A stretch of DNA of 64,000 nt from Diaporthe sp. PMI_573 (lineage: Eukaryota; Ascomycota; Sordariomycetes; Diaporthales; Diaporthaceae): contig JAJTUP010000037.1 in NCBI GenBank assembly GCA_021399435.1, forward strand, positions 124,001 to 188,000, in the 5' to 3' direction. A program made the position numbers and the translations under genes. This document shows positions 24,861 through 38,979 of this stretch, in pieces. The notes below the pieces were generated by a model. That model was given only the letters and a program-made list of their open reading frames with translations. It made no database searches and was not told the origin of the DNA. Every line of letters begins with the position of its first letter. Position 1 is the first letter of the stretch.

Positions 24861-27800
24861 TTCCCAGTGTCAATGCCTGGTCCTTTCTCATTTGCTGCAT
24901 GGTCTAATCACGAGCCATCACCAGAGGCTGGAAAATATTCAGTGACAGCCTAGCAAACCATGTTCCAGACCGAGCAGCGGGTCATGTGGCAGATACAGAC
25001 AGTTGACAGTAAACGTGCACAGGCGACGAACAAGTCTACGTACATGTAGTGGAAGGCGCTTGACGCCAATAGCACCACACTTGTCGGTATTCGGCATAGT
25101 CGTGGCGTGCCTCGGTCTTGACCTGGAAATACTCAGACCAGGCTAGCCCGAAGTGAGCTGCCAGACATGAGACACAGCTAACAATAGAAAGCCGTTAGGG
25201 CCCGGCCTGAGCTGGATGACATTCCGGATGAGGGAGATCCAGGTGCGTGATTGATTTGTTGAACGTCATGGTGCCTGGAGATCCTTGAGCCAAAGATGCC
25301 ATCCAAACTGACCTCAATCTCGGGGGAACTTGACCTGGACAAACAGCACGTGTTGTGCGAGAGTTGATGTTTTGGTGACTTAAACAACCCATCCAGCCTC
25401 AACTGATCCGAAGGTCAATAACCTGGGTAGAGGAAGAGCGTTGACATTTTGATGTAGTATCGAAGCCGCTACCTAGGGTGATGACTCATACAGAGCCTCG
25501 TAGCTCGTTTTGGACAATAAGACGTGGGTTTTCGCCTTTCGGGTGTCATGTGCACCTTTACCTGCCTGGCGCGTTGGTGCTTTGCTTGTCTACAAGGTGG
25601 CGAGTGCTTCTTCACGAAGCAGCAAGTCACACGCACTGTCTGAAGGATGGCAAGTCTATGTGACTCATCGAACAGCTTACGAGCCATCTAGATGAATCGC
25701 TGCCATTCGATCACGTGGCTTCATCTACTGATGACAAACCTGGAATCCTATAATATGTGCAGCTGGAACAGCAGCCGCTGGGATTGGCACCAGCTAGACA
25801 TGGCATAGGTTCGCGTTGTTGGCGAGAACCGAAACGTGTCCTGGCAAACGCAGATGTTGATGGCACTGAGCCCTCGCTTGAGGTCTCCTTGGACAGACAG
25901 AGGTCTCCCATTCCTCTTATTTGCGACCCAGACCAGCATTCGGCGTCGCCTGTGATATCGGCTCGGCGTGCCGGAGACGTGGTTGAGCCCTGGCGACCCG
26001 TGTTTGTGTCGAGTCAATCGGAGGGACCAAGACTTGATGCGTGATGGATCGGGTCGGCGATGTCGTGCCCGGCATCCTTCACCACATGTTGCCCGGCGCG
26101 GTAAGCCCGAGAGTGGTGTAATGAGCTGTCCGGGATTGAGAGCAGAAGTTCACCACGAACACCGCCGACGCAGAAAATACTCCCAAGTCGCTGTAATCTC
26201 GGCAGTGGTTGGTGATGGAGGCCGGTAATGGGTTTCCGACCAGACCGGCGGTGATGTTGGCGGTAATCCGACTGCCGAGCTCATGACACATACAAAGTTT
26301 CGTTGGTGCTCAGGGCGCAGCAGGACAGTCTCGTTCCGACCCGAAATTTCCGTGTCGCAAGGCAAGGAATCTAGTAACCGAGATGAACAACAGCAAGGCC
26401 CGTCGTAGTGCTGCTGGTGTCGCAAATGGGCGCCGGGCTCCCCTCGGCCACGTTGTTGTCAGACGCCCCATGTCGTGTCACCAATCCAGCCACCTCCGCA
26501 GACATTGATTCGGCGAACGCCGGCGACTGAGCCGTTGGAAGGGACACACTTGAGAATCGCAATGACCTCGCCGGGCATGGTATCGACATGGGCAGGACTG
26601 TCTTGCTTCCTGCAGTGGCGTGGGTTGGAGCTGTGTCGCACCGGAGGAAGAACTGGGCACGTGTGAGGAACCGACACTTTGCGCTTCCCAAGCGAGGACC
26701 TCTGGCCTTCCTTGGCAACTTTTTGCGGATAACACCTTCATCTCCAAGTGTCTTGTAGATCATGCTTAATCAAAGGTCATCCAGACAGGAAGTTGTAGAA
26801 ATGTTTGGCAGGCCATGATGCCGTGCTGAAATGCAGGTCGACTGGTGTGAGCATGTTGCCCACCACGGCATATCGCGTCCATGCTGTGCAGCCATGGTTG
26901 CTGCATCACATGTGAAATGAATCAAACAATAAGGCAGAAGCTCACTCGAGCAGCCAAAGGCTTTTCAAGCCATTCCGAAGTTGATGAGGTTGGGGGCCGG
27001 CGGTGGAAAGGAGAAAAGGAGACTGCATCGTGGACGCGCGATCGTGAGCCGAAGCGCGACTTGACAAGAAGGCGTGCACTGCGGCACAACGGTCCGAAAA
27101 TGATGCAAAAAAATCGGCATGGCCTCTAAATTGATCCATTGGTCAAGCCCAGAGCATGAATTGGGTCAAAATCAGAATTGTGGTGACCTGGGGCGGATAA
27201 TTTGAAAATCGGTCGTGAATTTGCGGATAGCTTCACGATGCAGCTGGGACGCGACCGGGCGACAACACACAAAAAGTGACATTGGCTGGACCCACTGATA
27301 TTGGGCATCCAGACAGCACGGGCAATCTCGAAAATACGACCGATGGAAATCTGATGTTTCATTTGATCAGGTTCTTGTATTATATTTCTAGAAGACATGG
27401 GTTGTTGGCTCGCCATTGTGAATGCGACGGGCCAAGTCGCAGTCGGGTTGAGGTGGGAAAGGGAGCCCTCGACACGCACGCCTCGAGCTGGGCCGGGGTG
27501 TGGAGAGCCCAGCTCGACGGCGAGCTTGGGGGGGGAGCTGCACCGGCCGTCAATGCACGCGAAATGCTAAAAGAAAAGCTTATGGGAAAACAGCCAATAA
27601 CGAAATGGGGTGTGGCAGAAGCAACGAGATGGAAGAAGAGGGAGAAGGCCGGGACGGTGCAAGAGGAGATCGGGGGGCGCGAGGTGATTGACGTGAGAGC
27701 AGCGTGGACGGCATGGCGATGGCAGCGGGCTGATTGTGAGAAGAGGAGGGGGTACAACAGGCGAGACGTGAGGTCGAACTGCTGCGCCCAATCAGGCATA

Positions 27801-28725
27801 GCGCCCAGCGCCTCCCGGACAGGGATGCGGATTTCCACCATTTCCTCTGCTAAATCGTGCAGCCGACCCGCCGTGCAAGTAACGGGCTGGCCAGGATTCT
27901 GCTGCATCCGCGCCTGGAAAATCAGCAGTTTAGCCAGCAGTCCCCGTATTTTTTATGACCCCATGCTGATTCTCTATTATACCCCGGCCAATACAGGCAT
28001 GCTAGGGTCCCTCGGGCCATATCGAGAACAAGAACCCAAGGGTCCTTCTCCCCTCAGCAAGGTCCTCAGCAAGCTTCGAAATGAGAATTTGAAACCACGG
28101 CACAACGCAGAATTGCCAATACTGGAGATTTATATGTGGCAATCAAATGTAAATCCCACCCGCCATGCCACGCCTGTCTCATGCAGCACTTGATGCAGAT
28201 TCCAACATACACGTGGGATGGGAAAGGGAAAAACATGCCCGGGTGAATCCCATCTCAGTCCAGCCCAGGGAAGATGAATGATCGTCTGCTTCCGTGTATA
28301 ATATGAATATGAATGCTCGATAGGCTGGCAGCTCGGCTGTGCAGCCCGGCCCGGACCAGCCTCCCCCAAGCCCAACCAAGCTCAAGCTCACGTGCTGCAG
28401 CTGCACGGCAGTGGGATGCGGGTTTGGATTGGGGGCCAAGTGGTGAAGACGTGAAGAACTGCATGCATGCAAGTTGGTGAAATGGCCAGCCACGGGCAGA
28501 TGCTGATGTAAACCGCAGGGGCTGCAGAGTGCGAGACGAAACCAGGTAGGAGTCAGGAAGCTCGACGGTGCACGGTGCACGGTGATAGTTACGGTAACGA
28601 TGAAGGAGGAGGGGGGGTCAGGGAGGTCGGAGGTGGGCGAGGCGGAATACCGTGTAATAAAAGTAAAGCATGAGTGAGGCACAGGACAAGACAAGACAAG
28701 ACGAGACGGGCAAGTCAACAAGGTT

Positions 28726-28795
<70 letters not shown>

Positions 28796-29143
28796 TAGAC
28801 CAACAAAATTGACAGGACTGGCTCGGTTCCAAGGCAAGGTAAGGTTTGGGGTGGCACTAGGGGGGATTATGAGGACGGGCGAGGGAAGAGGGAAGAGAGT
28901 GGGAAAACGGAATGGATAGGATAATCGATGGTTGGGTAGCTAGGGCAGCTCCTGCCCGCGGAAGCTCCCAAGCTGTCTGGGTACAATACCTAATTAGACT
29001 ATGTTTCCATGGGGGGAAGGGGGAAAAAAGGGTGGAGGTGGGAGGGAGCAGGAGGGAGCAGGAGGCGTGGCCTGGGCGTGTGTGCGTGGGCATGCACTGC
29101 GGTTTACTGATTGTGCATCCTCGACCCGTTCGCCCCGCTCTCG
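24861..29143. other. Gene-poor region between the rDNA fragment and histone H1
   Basis: No recognisable gene. The small overlapping frames on both strands between 25.1 and 27.1 kb look degenerate, and none matches a family I know. A 305-codon plus-strand frame at 27276-28193 is Arg/Trp/Ser-rich, has no domain, and is judged spurious. A minus-strand stretch at about 27745-27920 has protein-like composition after a good acceptor signal but no visible partner exons. The last kilobase holds a GACA microsatellite and purine-rich promoter DNA of the H1 gene. Confidence 0.5.
28726..28793 (+). repeat. (GACA)17 tetranucleotide microsatellite
   Basis: Seventeen perfect GACA units, 68 nt, about 560 bases upstream of the histone H1 start codon. 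On the minus strand the repeat gives a spurious Ser-Val-Cys-Leu (SVCL) repeat frame. Confidence 0.95.
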
Positions 29144-29150
29144 TATATAA
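29144..29150 (+). promoter_or_regulatory. TATA box of histone H1
   Basis: TATATAA lies 207 bases upstream of the H1 ATG. A CT-rich stretch containing TTCTTCTCTCTCTCC follows, as is typical of strong fungal promoters and their leaders. Confidence 0.6.
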
Positions 29151-29356
29151 ACACAGGCGCCCACCACGACCGCTCCCTCCTTCCGCCCCGTCCCCTCCGA
29201 TCTTCTTCTCTCTCTCCATCTATCCATTCCACACACATCTTCCGTAGACAACATCAATTCGGCCACCGTCCATCCCGTCGCCAATCCCGTCCACATCGAC
29301 TCCGGTCATCAACACAGTCAACCCAACCAGCCCACCCCAAATCCACATCTGCCAAA

Positions 29357-30527
29357 ATGCCTCCCAAGAAGACCGAAGGTGCCACCAAGGCCAAGGCCCC
29401 CGCCTCTCACCCTACCTACATGGTTTGTCGCCTTCGCTCCGGCTGTTGTTCAAGTGCATCGTCATCTAACGTACTGCAGGACATGATCTCTGAGGCCATC
29501 ACTCAAGTATGACTCTCCAACCCATCCTCTCCGGCGCATCACGCGTCGGACCTGTGTGTTGGCTGTCACGCGCCTGCTGCCGCTGCTGCATCACCATGTG
29601 CACACAACAGCATCGCAAGGCAGCCACCACAGCTCCACGTCAGCTCTGCTGTGTCTTCGTTTTCATCTTACTGACGCGTCTTTTCAACCCACAGCTCAAG
29701 GACCGCAATGGATCTAGGTGAGCTAGCTTCTACCCCAACTCGGGTCTCGTGTGTTTCATGCCCCGCATTTGGTGCATGAGGCCATCGTGACTCGGCCCCG
29801 ATATGAGACACAACCAACGCTAATATTCTGCCAACAGCCGACAGAGCCTGAAGAAGTATGTGAAGGCCAACAACAACATCCAGGCCCAGACCGACTCCAT
29901 GTTCGACTCTCTCTTCAACCGTGCCCTCAAGGCCGGTGTCGACAAGGGAGTCTTCGTCCAGCCCAAGGGTAAGCACCTGCCCCCATGATACCCATACCTC
30001 ATCACCTCACCGCACTCCCTTGTGTGTCTTGGTCTGTTAGACCATGATTATGTCTTCATCTCCGACTCATGGGCATCTCGTCGTCTCATCGCCCATCCAT
30101 CTAACACGATCCTTTAGGTGCATCTGGTGGCACCAAGCTGGCCAAGAAGTCCGCCCCCGTCAAGAAGGAGGCTGCTCCCAAAGAGAAGAAGCCTGCTGCC
30201 GAGAAGAAGGAGCCTGCTAAGAAGGCCACCGCCAAGAAGCCCGCCGCCAAGAAGGAGGGCGCTGCCACCAAGAAGGCCGCTCCCAAGAAGGCCGCTTCCA
30301 CCGCCGCGCCCAAGAAGGCCGCGCCCAAGAAGAAGGCCGACGCCGCTGCCCCGGCGGTTGTTGACAAGCCAGCTGCTCTTACCAAGACCAAGTCTGGCCG
30401 TGTCGCGAAGACCACCGCCAAGCCAGCGGCCAAGAAGGCTGCCACCGCCAAGAAGCCCGCGGCTGCCAAGAAGGAGAAGACGCCCAAGAAGGCGGCTGCC
30501 TCCACCGCTGCCGCCTCCACGGCATAG
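29357..30527 (+). CDS. hH1: Linker histone H1
   Basis: Chromatin linker histone that binds nucleosome entry/exit DNA in the nucleus. Five exons: 29357-29422, 29480-29506, 29695-29717, 29838-29968, 30118-30527. They join in phase to 218 residues. The N-terminus is MPPKKTEGATKAKAPASHPT. A winged-helix globular domain spans about residues 17-90 (HPTYMDMISEAITQLKDR, then RQSLKKYVKANNNIQAQ, then NRALKAGVDKGVFVQPKGAS). The tail of roughly 125 residues is almost only Lys, Ala and Pro in AAKK/PKKA repeats. All four introns have GT-AG ends, and the tiny second and third exons (27 and 23 nt) are required to keep the globular domain continuous. Other frames across the repetitive tail stay open for up to 139 codons but are shadows. 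Family assignment is certain; the symbol follows the Neurospora name. Confidence 0.96.
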
Positions 30528-32653
30528 ACTGGTTTAAAGAGAGAGACGGCTGTTTGCCATCTCGACTAGCGCACACTTTGAGTTTATTGTTCCATGCGTG
30601 TAGGGCGGTTCCAATTGGCGTTTGGGGGGGGGGGAAACAGGATTGTGGGTTCAACCAAAGGGTCTACGTTCAGTGTATCTTGCTTGGGTCGGCGAAGGCG
30701 TGCGCATCATTCCAGGGTCGCGGGCCACCAACGAGTGTATTTACGAAGGGGTGAGAGCCCATGGCCTGTCTTGGCTCACGGGGCCGCGGTGCGCGTCGCG
30801 CCCACTGCGCCCCGGCGCGGCCGAGGTGGTACGGTCAGGCACGACGACAGTGTTATTAGCAAAGCAGACGGGTTACGGGACGAAGGGGCTGTTAAAGGGA
30901 TGGGGCATCTGTAATTATACCAACGAGTCTTGCTGGTGTTGAAATAGCAGGTTCGTTCAAGTTCACAACAGCTGTTCAAATGCTTCCGGTGGCAGTGATT
31001 CTCATTCTGTGTGGGTGTGGGTGGTGTTGTGAGGACGGGTCTCACCCGGGTTCCAAAGAGGGTGCGGCACGACGCGTGGTGCAGGGGTGTCAGCTGGTTT
31101 GTTTACTTGTCTACTTGTCTCCGCTGCAGGCCTCACGTGCCAGATGAGTTCTTCCTGTTGGCTACTGGAAATACCCGTCAAGTCTCTCATTTAAATTGCT
31201 TGAAGAAATTAGCGTATTTCATCGCGAAGATGATAGAATGTGCTATGCAAATAGATGGAGTTTTTTTAGTTCTGTTATGAGGCATTCGGGCTGGCAAGTT
31301 GGACGGCCGTCGGCTTGTTGGAACGTTTTGCCCATCACCCAATCCATCCCGAGGGTTGTCCGTCCGTCCGTCCGTCCATGGCCATGGCTATTTCCAGACT
31401 GGAGATTCTGGACTCATTTTGCACTCGGTTCTTTAACTCTCCTCCTTTTGGGATAAGTTAATACCAAGGGCGTGCTACTTTTCCCAGACCATATTACGCA
31501 AGTCATCTTGTTGCACGTCATGTTTCAGACCTTCCCGAGATGGCGCGCCTCCATGCAGCGAGACGCATCGTTGACAATTGAAACGGAGTGGGCGGCGGGC
31601 GGGCGGGAATGAAGGACGGGTTTCTTTTCTGGACTGGGGCAGGGCAGGCAGGGCAAGGCAGGTTCCCTGCCCGTTGGGCCATGACGTTTCGACCCACTTG
31701 AGGCTGACGGCCGGCCAGGCGGCTTCGTGCTGTAGCTCTGTCTGGCGCTCCCAGGGTGCTCAGGTACTCGGGTGGTCTCTTTGTCTGGGGATCCTCCTCT
31801 TGTCGGGTGAGTGAGCCAGACAAGAGCGGAAATGGCACGTCAGACATTGAAGCAAGCTCTCGTTACGGTCATGACAAACCTTGGGAGCTCAAGCTCACCC
31901 ACCCACCATGACTTGGTCGCCTGCAGCTTGGACGGCAGGACGGACAGCGAGACTGGATGACTGGCAGACGGGCTGGGCCCAACCCGGCCGATGATCTCCC
32001 CCCCCAGTTGATGCAGCCAGCATGTGCCCGTGCAGCAGCGATAAGGAGAGGACCGATCTTATCTTGGGTGCTTGCCCGTTCCTGCACACCCAGACACCCC
32101 ACACCGGCTGACGGGCAGACGGGCGGGCCATACGACGGGACGGTTACCGATGGGGGGAAGGTTGACCAACGACTAACTGTCGCAGTGCAACTGTAACTCA
32201 GACCTCAACCTGCCGACTCTACAGTACCTACTCACTCGTCTGGCAGCGCAGCACAGTCCCGCAACACCACCCCGATGACACGACAGCATACGCCACGACA
32301 CTGATTGCACAACCTCCTGTATATACACCTGCCTGCAGACGATCAGTCAATCAATCAATCAATCTCTCCATCCATCCACCCATCCACCCATCCATCATCC
32401 ACCCACCAATCCCACCAGTCCGCCGCTCCAGACTACACGACAACCTGCCGCAGGATCTAACCACAACCTTCCACCCCTAAATCGTTCTCGGGTGCACCTC
32501 CTGCAGCCAAGCTTGGCAGCCCTTGATCCGATCCCGTCCCATCCGCCCCAAAAAGACTCCATCACCACTTGACCACCACCTGACCACCCTCGACCATGCT
32601 ACAACATCTCCGTGACATGACACGACTCCCAGCTTGAATAACCATCGGCCGCC
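30528..32653. other. Intergenic region, histone H1 to proline-rich protein gene
   Basis: No gene recognised. It holds the H1 3' region and a 2-kb promoter/leader for the next gene. Simple repeats include CCGT units near 31358-31377 and TCAA/CCAT-type repeats at about 32343-32400, immediately upstream of the next coding region. Confidence 0.6.
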
Positions 32654-34681
32654 ATGGCTTCTGAGTCGGGCTTCGGCTCCCACAACCCCTTCCGTCGCAA
32701 GACCGCCGCCTCCTCGGGCCCTGGAGCTCAAGCTCAGCTCGGAGCTGCACCTGCCCCGCCTTCCTCGTCCTCCGTATTACACGCAGACACCCGCCCCAGC
32801 GGCACCGACTTTGCTCGATCTCTGACCTTGCTCCCCAAAAGCGATGCACCCCCACCCACCACCTCCTTTCAGAAGAAAAAGCCCGTCAAGAAGGTGAGGG
32901 TCCAGAGCCCTCCACCCTCGAGTCCCGAGTCCGCCAGCGCCGAACGCTCCTACCCCAAGTACCCGCTCCCGCCCCGAGAAGAAGGCGACGACAGCAGCCT
33001 CAGCTCCCCGTCTATCAATGGCGAGGCAGAGGACCCCTTCCAGAATGAGGCCCCGCCCCTCCCCGAAGATGCCCTGGCCTCGATGCAGAGGCTAGAGGCC
33101 CCGCAGCCGCAGACGCAGACGCAGACGCAGACGCAGCCGTATACCGGCCGCGGGCCTCCTCCCAATCCTTTCCAGAAGACCTTGGAGGACATAGAGCAAG
33201 CTGCAAAGGACGGCGGCTCGGCTTCAGAGCATGCCTCCCCGGCGGGGAAGGGCATGGATGTTGAGGCCTTCAAGAAGCTGCTGCTGACGGGCCAGGGTCC
33301 CGCACCCGGAGCTGCCGGCACGTCAGGCTCGGCCACCCTGCACCCCACGGGCATGGCTGGTGATGGAGGTAGCATGACGGATGCCTCGTCGGTATCACGG
33401 CAGTCCATATTTGAGAGCAACAACCACTCGCAAGAGTCTCCACGAACATCGCACGAGATCTCCGAGCCAGAACCAGAAGGCGATGAGGAGAAGCGTGGAC
33501 TGATAAGCTCGCCCCCGCCGAGACAGTCCGGCTCTCGAAAGAAGTTACCGCCGCCTCCTCCAGCCACAAGACATGGGAAATCTATCAAGGTCGGACCGTT
33601 CGGCAAGGACCGCCCGCAAGCATTGGAGCGCCGGACCTCCGGGGGATTGGCTGATACGCCGTCCGGCCGAAGGGCTTCTCTCAGTCCTACAGATGTCAAC
33701 AAGCCACTTCCTGCACCCCCCGAGCGATCCGAATATGACCCTAAGGAGAGCATATTTGACAAGGAAGCCGCAGGCAAGGTGCCAGAGGTCGATATCGACC
33801 CCGAAGCAGACGTTGTGCCGTCGCCTCGACCACCCACCCCGCCGAACATGTCGCACTCTGCCTCCACGCCCGTCCAGAACCCGACGTCGACGCTGAGGAA
33901 ACCCGCCCCGCCCCCACGCAGAGGGGCGCACGCAAGGACCGAGAGCAAAACACAAGCTGAGCTGCCGGAAGAACCGGCTACGCCCTCTCGCTCTTCGATG
34001 GAGTCGGTTAGGTCACGCTCGTCCAGCATACGACTGTCCACCGCGGCTCCAGTCCCACCCCCGCCGAGGAGGCCAGCAGGCCATCGGCCGTCGCCGTCTG
34101 TTTCTAGCCCTGTTACGACCACTCAACCCTCGGCCTTCCCATTCCCAACTGGACAATTGAGCCCTAGCAGTGATCTACCGGGCTCGACAAATGCCCCATC
34201 CCAGCTTGCTACCGATACAAGCAGTGCGACGACGGGGTCAACCACGTCTCTCACGCCCCAGCAACGCCCAGGCGTCCCCAAACTATCCCCACCGCCACCG
34301 CCACAGCGGAACCCATCTCTTCGCAAGAGCACCGCCCCCGCGGCAAATAGACCAACGTCGTCCAGCTCGGTCGAGGCATCCGCGCGGAAAGGCGGCCTGC
34401 CACCACCTCCGCCCCCAAGGAAAAGAGGCAGCAGCCGCGGCAGCATGGAGGGCTCGGCGCTGGAACCCAAGGGGTCGGGCACGGAGAGCGCGAGGAAGGT
34501 GCCGGGGGAAAGCTTCGCCGGCAACGTCCCGCCCGTGGCCGAAGAGGCCGAGGCAGCCGATGTGACTGCAACGGATGCGGTTGCGACGGACGAAGGTATC
34601 CAAGCCATGCTGGCGGACCTCGACGCGCTCCAGAGGGAAGTGGAGGCCGCGAGGGCGGCTGCTGCCGGGGGCGGTGCTTAG
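32654..34681 (+). CDS. Proline-rich, NPF-motif disordered protein (probable endocytic/actin adaptor)
   Basis: Single-exon gene, 675 residues; the start sits in a good context (GCCGCCATGG). Nearly the whole protein is low-complexity Pro/Ser/Ala. NPF tripeptides occur at residues 11-13 and 171-173 and a DPF at 127-129. NPF binds EH domains and DPF binds adaptor appendages. There are many PPPPP and PxxP tracts (for example KKLPPPPPATR, KPAPPPRRGAHAR, GGLPPPPPPRKRG), which are expected SH3 or profilin ligands. Residues 153-161 are a QT repeat encoded by a CAGACG microsatellite. The last 35 residues (IQAMLADLDALQREVEAAR) form a short amphipathic helix. The motif set suggests a scaffold of actin patches or endocytosis, similar in style to yeast Aim3/Aim21-type proteins, but I cannot assign an orthologue. 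Long antisense frames here are composition artefacts. Confidence 0.8.
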   Translation: MASESGFGSHNPFRRKTAASSGPGAQAQLGAAPAPPSSSSVLHADTRPSGTDFARSLTLLPKSDAPPPTTSFQKKKPVKKVRVQSPPPSSPESASAERSYPKYPLPPREEGDDSSLSSPSINGEAEDPFQNEAPPLPEDALASMQRLEAPQPQTQTQTQTQPYTGRGPPPNPFQKTLEDIEQAAKDGGSASEHASPAGKGMDVEAFKKLLLTGQGPAPGAAGTSGSATLHPTGMAGDGGSMTDASSVSRQSIFESNNHSQESPRTSHEISEPEPEGDEEKRGLISSPPPRQSGSRKKLPPPPPATRHGKSIKVGPFGKDRPQALERRTSGGLADTPSGRRASLSPTDVNKPLPAPPERSEYDPKESIFDKEAAGKVPEVDIDPEADVVPSPRPPTPPNMSHSASTPVQNPTSTLRKPAPPPRRGAHARTESKTQAELPEEPATPSRSSMESVRSRSSSIRLSTAAPVPPPPRRPAGHRPSPSVSSPVTTTQPSAFPFPTGQLSPSSDLPGSTNAPSQLATDTSSATTGSTTSLTPQQRPGVPKLSPPPPPQRNPSLRKSTAPAANRPTSSSSVEASARKGGLPPPPPPRKRGSSRGSMEGSALEPKGSGTESARKVPGESFAGNVPPVAEEAEAADVTATDAVATDEGIQAMLADLDALQREVEAARAAAAGGGA

Positions 34682-35277
34682 TGGTCATGAACCGGCCCAC
34701 TCCCTTTGACTGCTGAGAATAAAAGCTGTGCAGGTAAAGACTGGATTTACTACCGCCGACACGGCCCTGTAGTGCATTTTTATCCTTTTTTGGCAAGCTC
34801 AACATTTACATGGTGACTATTTGTATATAGACGGACGGCGCAGCATGGGAGTGCAAAGTGTGGCATGCTCTTATGATGGCAGCGATTCTTTTGACCTGAC
34901 TAGACGATATTATGAGCCAGGATGTATATTTAAGGCACGAGGTCGTTACAACTGTTACTTTTAATAGACTCTTGACGATAAAGCTGGCTTGATGTCTCCA
35001 GTGAGTGACGGCATCTTCAGCTTCTATGGTCGGTGGAAACGGCCATTTCTGACGAAGCCGGCTGTCAACCCGTGTTGCCAGTTCAAGAGTGCTTGTATAG
35101 GTGGGAATCGGGTTAACACCACGCGGACATCGCCTTGCTACAAGACGCGGAAGCTGAGGATGAATTATGAATTCACATGATGAAATTATGATGCATCAGA
35201 ACATTCTAACCCAACCTTGTGACGCCGGACACCTATTAATGCATGCAACTAATCATGTTTCTTACACACAGCTATGC
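34682..35277. other. Convergent intergenic region
   Basis: This lies between the 3' ends of the NPF-motif gene and the GH47 mannosidase. It holds only AT-richer 3' untranslated-type sequence; nothing else is visible. Confidence 0.6.
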
Positions 35278-37433
<2,156 letters not shown>

Positions 37434-38979
37434 GGTTTATCAAGTCTGTGGGTTGTACAGTTTGGCCCGTCAAGGGAGTGGTGACGGGGGTTGCAACGCA
37501 AACAGGAATGCACTCAGAGAAAGGCTGACTGACATGAAAAGAGAGGACACGATGATGGTAGAATCCATTATCAGATCAACTCCACGCCGGAGCGACGTTG
37601 GAGGTCAGAACCAGCGAGCCATTCGGCGTTTCAGGTACCGTCATTCCGCCCCGGTAGCGATTTGGCCCATAAAAAGAGGGTTCAGAGCGTTGTTGGCCAA
37701 GGTGGCCGATGCCAAGAATGCGGCAGAGTTGGGAGATCGGCCGAGGGTGTTTCGAGCATCAAGGGGGTGTGCTTCTTTCGTCTCCTTCTGGCTTAGCTTC
37801 GACGCAGGTTCCCCAAACCTTTTATGAAAAGTTTAGAGTCCGCGTATTGTTATTGGGCGCAGAGACACCACCGGGGATCAAAACCAGCGTGGCACCTAGC
37901 TATTGAGTTCAGCCGTACTGTGTATAACCAGATTGATATTGCGGGCCAGACGTCCGTTGGTGCTGCTGCTTGACTAGCCCATGGTGGGTCTGCAACAGCA
38001 GCATCCTAAAAGTGTCTCGGCCAGAGAACGAGATGCACTTAGGTTCTGGAATTTGAACTATGCAGATCGCTGGTGGTTTTTTTTTTTTGGTTTTTTTTTT
38101 TTACAGACAGACACTCCTCGGCGGGAATGCTTACATTCTGCTGAGCTCCAATCTCTTCTTGTGTTTTAGATGAGATATATTGTCAGGCGAAATGACACTT
38201 GTGGATCAGCAGCAAGATCAATGGTTGTTCCGGCTGAAATGCAACATCGATGTATCCGGACCATGACTTGAACGAGTTTGTTCAAGGTGCTGTGCTTTCA
38301 CCTGAGCACAATCGTGTTCTAAACCTACTGTTATCGGCATTGTTTCGGCTTATGCAATTGTAGCCTTATAAAGGCCATAAAGGGACTGCCTATATAGGGC
38401 TTAAGAAGTATACGTGCATGGATTTAAAAACAAAACCACTTAACAGAGAATGACCAAACCACCTCACCAGATCTCTGCATTGATGTGCATTATCGTCTGC
38501 TTTGCATCCTTGAAGCCCGTTGCCCTGTACTGCAAGCTCGGCCACGTATGTTTGACATTGGCCTTGCATTATTCAAAAAGCTTCTCTTTGCTAAGGGTAG
38601 TCGATTTGAGATAGGGAACAGGTCTTGGCCATCAAATGCAAGCTATCACCATCGCCTCACTGCAAGGGAAAATTTCAACAGGTTTGTGCCGACAAGGGCC
38701 CTGATGACGGCCTCCAGCTGTGAGGAAGTCCCCTTGTGGTCACCTGGTGGTGAATTAGGACTGTGAAAGGTTCCATCCTGGGAAACAACCATCATTGGCA
38801 GTGAATTAGGACAACAGTGAATGGAGGGCTTGCACAAATTAATTCTTGCCCTCTGGGCCCTGCCGCAGCCACAAATCTAGAAATAAGCCCACTTTGAGAA
38901 CAAACGTCGTACACGTTTCGCGAGCTTCGATCATCACTTCCACACATCTTGTGTTTTCTTCCTGAACGTGCATGAGAAC
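37434..38979. other. Divergent intergenic region, GH47 to GH64
   Basis: No gene recognised. It contains poly-T/poly-G-T tracts near 38078-38102 and one copy of a diverged dispersed element (about 38300-38445). The right end is the promoter of the GH64 gene. Confidence 0.6.
38300..38445 (+). repeat. Dispersed element, copy 1
   Basis: Shares with 46670-46830 an exact 24-base core (38320-38343, ending TTATCGGCATTGT). About 35 bases later comes AAGGGACTGCCTATATAGG (against AAGGGACCGCCTAGAG in copy 2), followed by an A-rich end (AAAAACAAAACCACTTA). Both copies are on the same strand in intergenic DNA. Spacing is conserved but the sequence between the blocks has drifted. It could be an old short transposon, LTR or SINE-like remnant. 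Boundaries are approximate. Confidence 0.5.

Noticed and set aside
27276..28193. 305-codon plus-strand open frame upstream of H1
   Set aside because: Arg/Trp/Ser/Gly-rich without any recognisable domain; overlapped by equally open minus-strand frames.
28726..28793. CRISPR-like direct repeat array
   Set aside because: A simple 4-nt microsatellite with no spacers, in a eukaryotic genome.
30118..30537. 139-codon Pro/Arg-rich frame across the H1 tail
   Set aside because: Wrong frame of the Lys/Ala-rich H1 exon; the spliced frame ends at 30527.
32950..34122. 390-codon minus-strand frame
   Set aside because: Antisense shadow of the proline-rich gene; Gly/Ser-rich and without domains.
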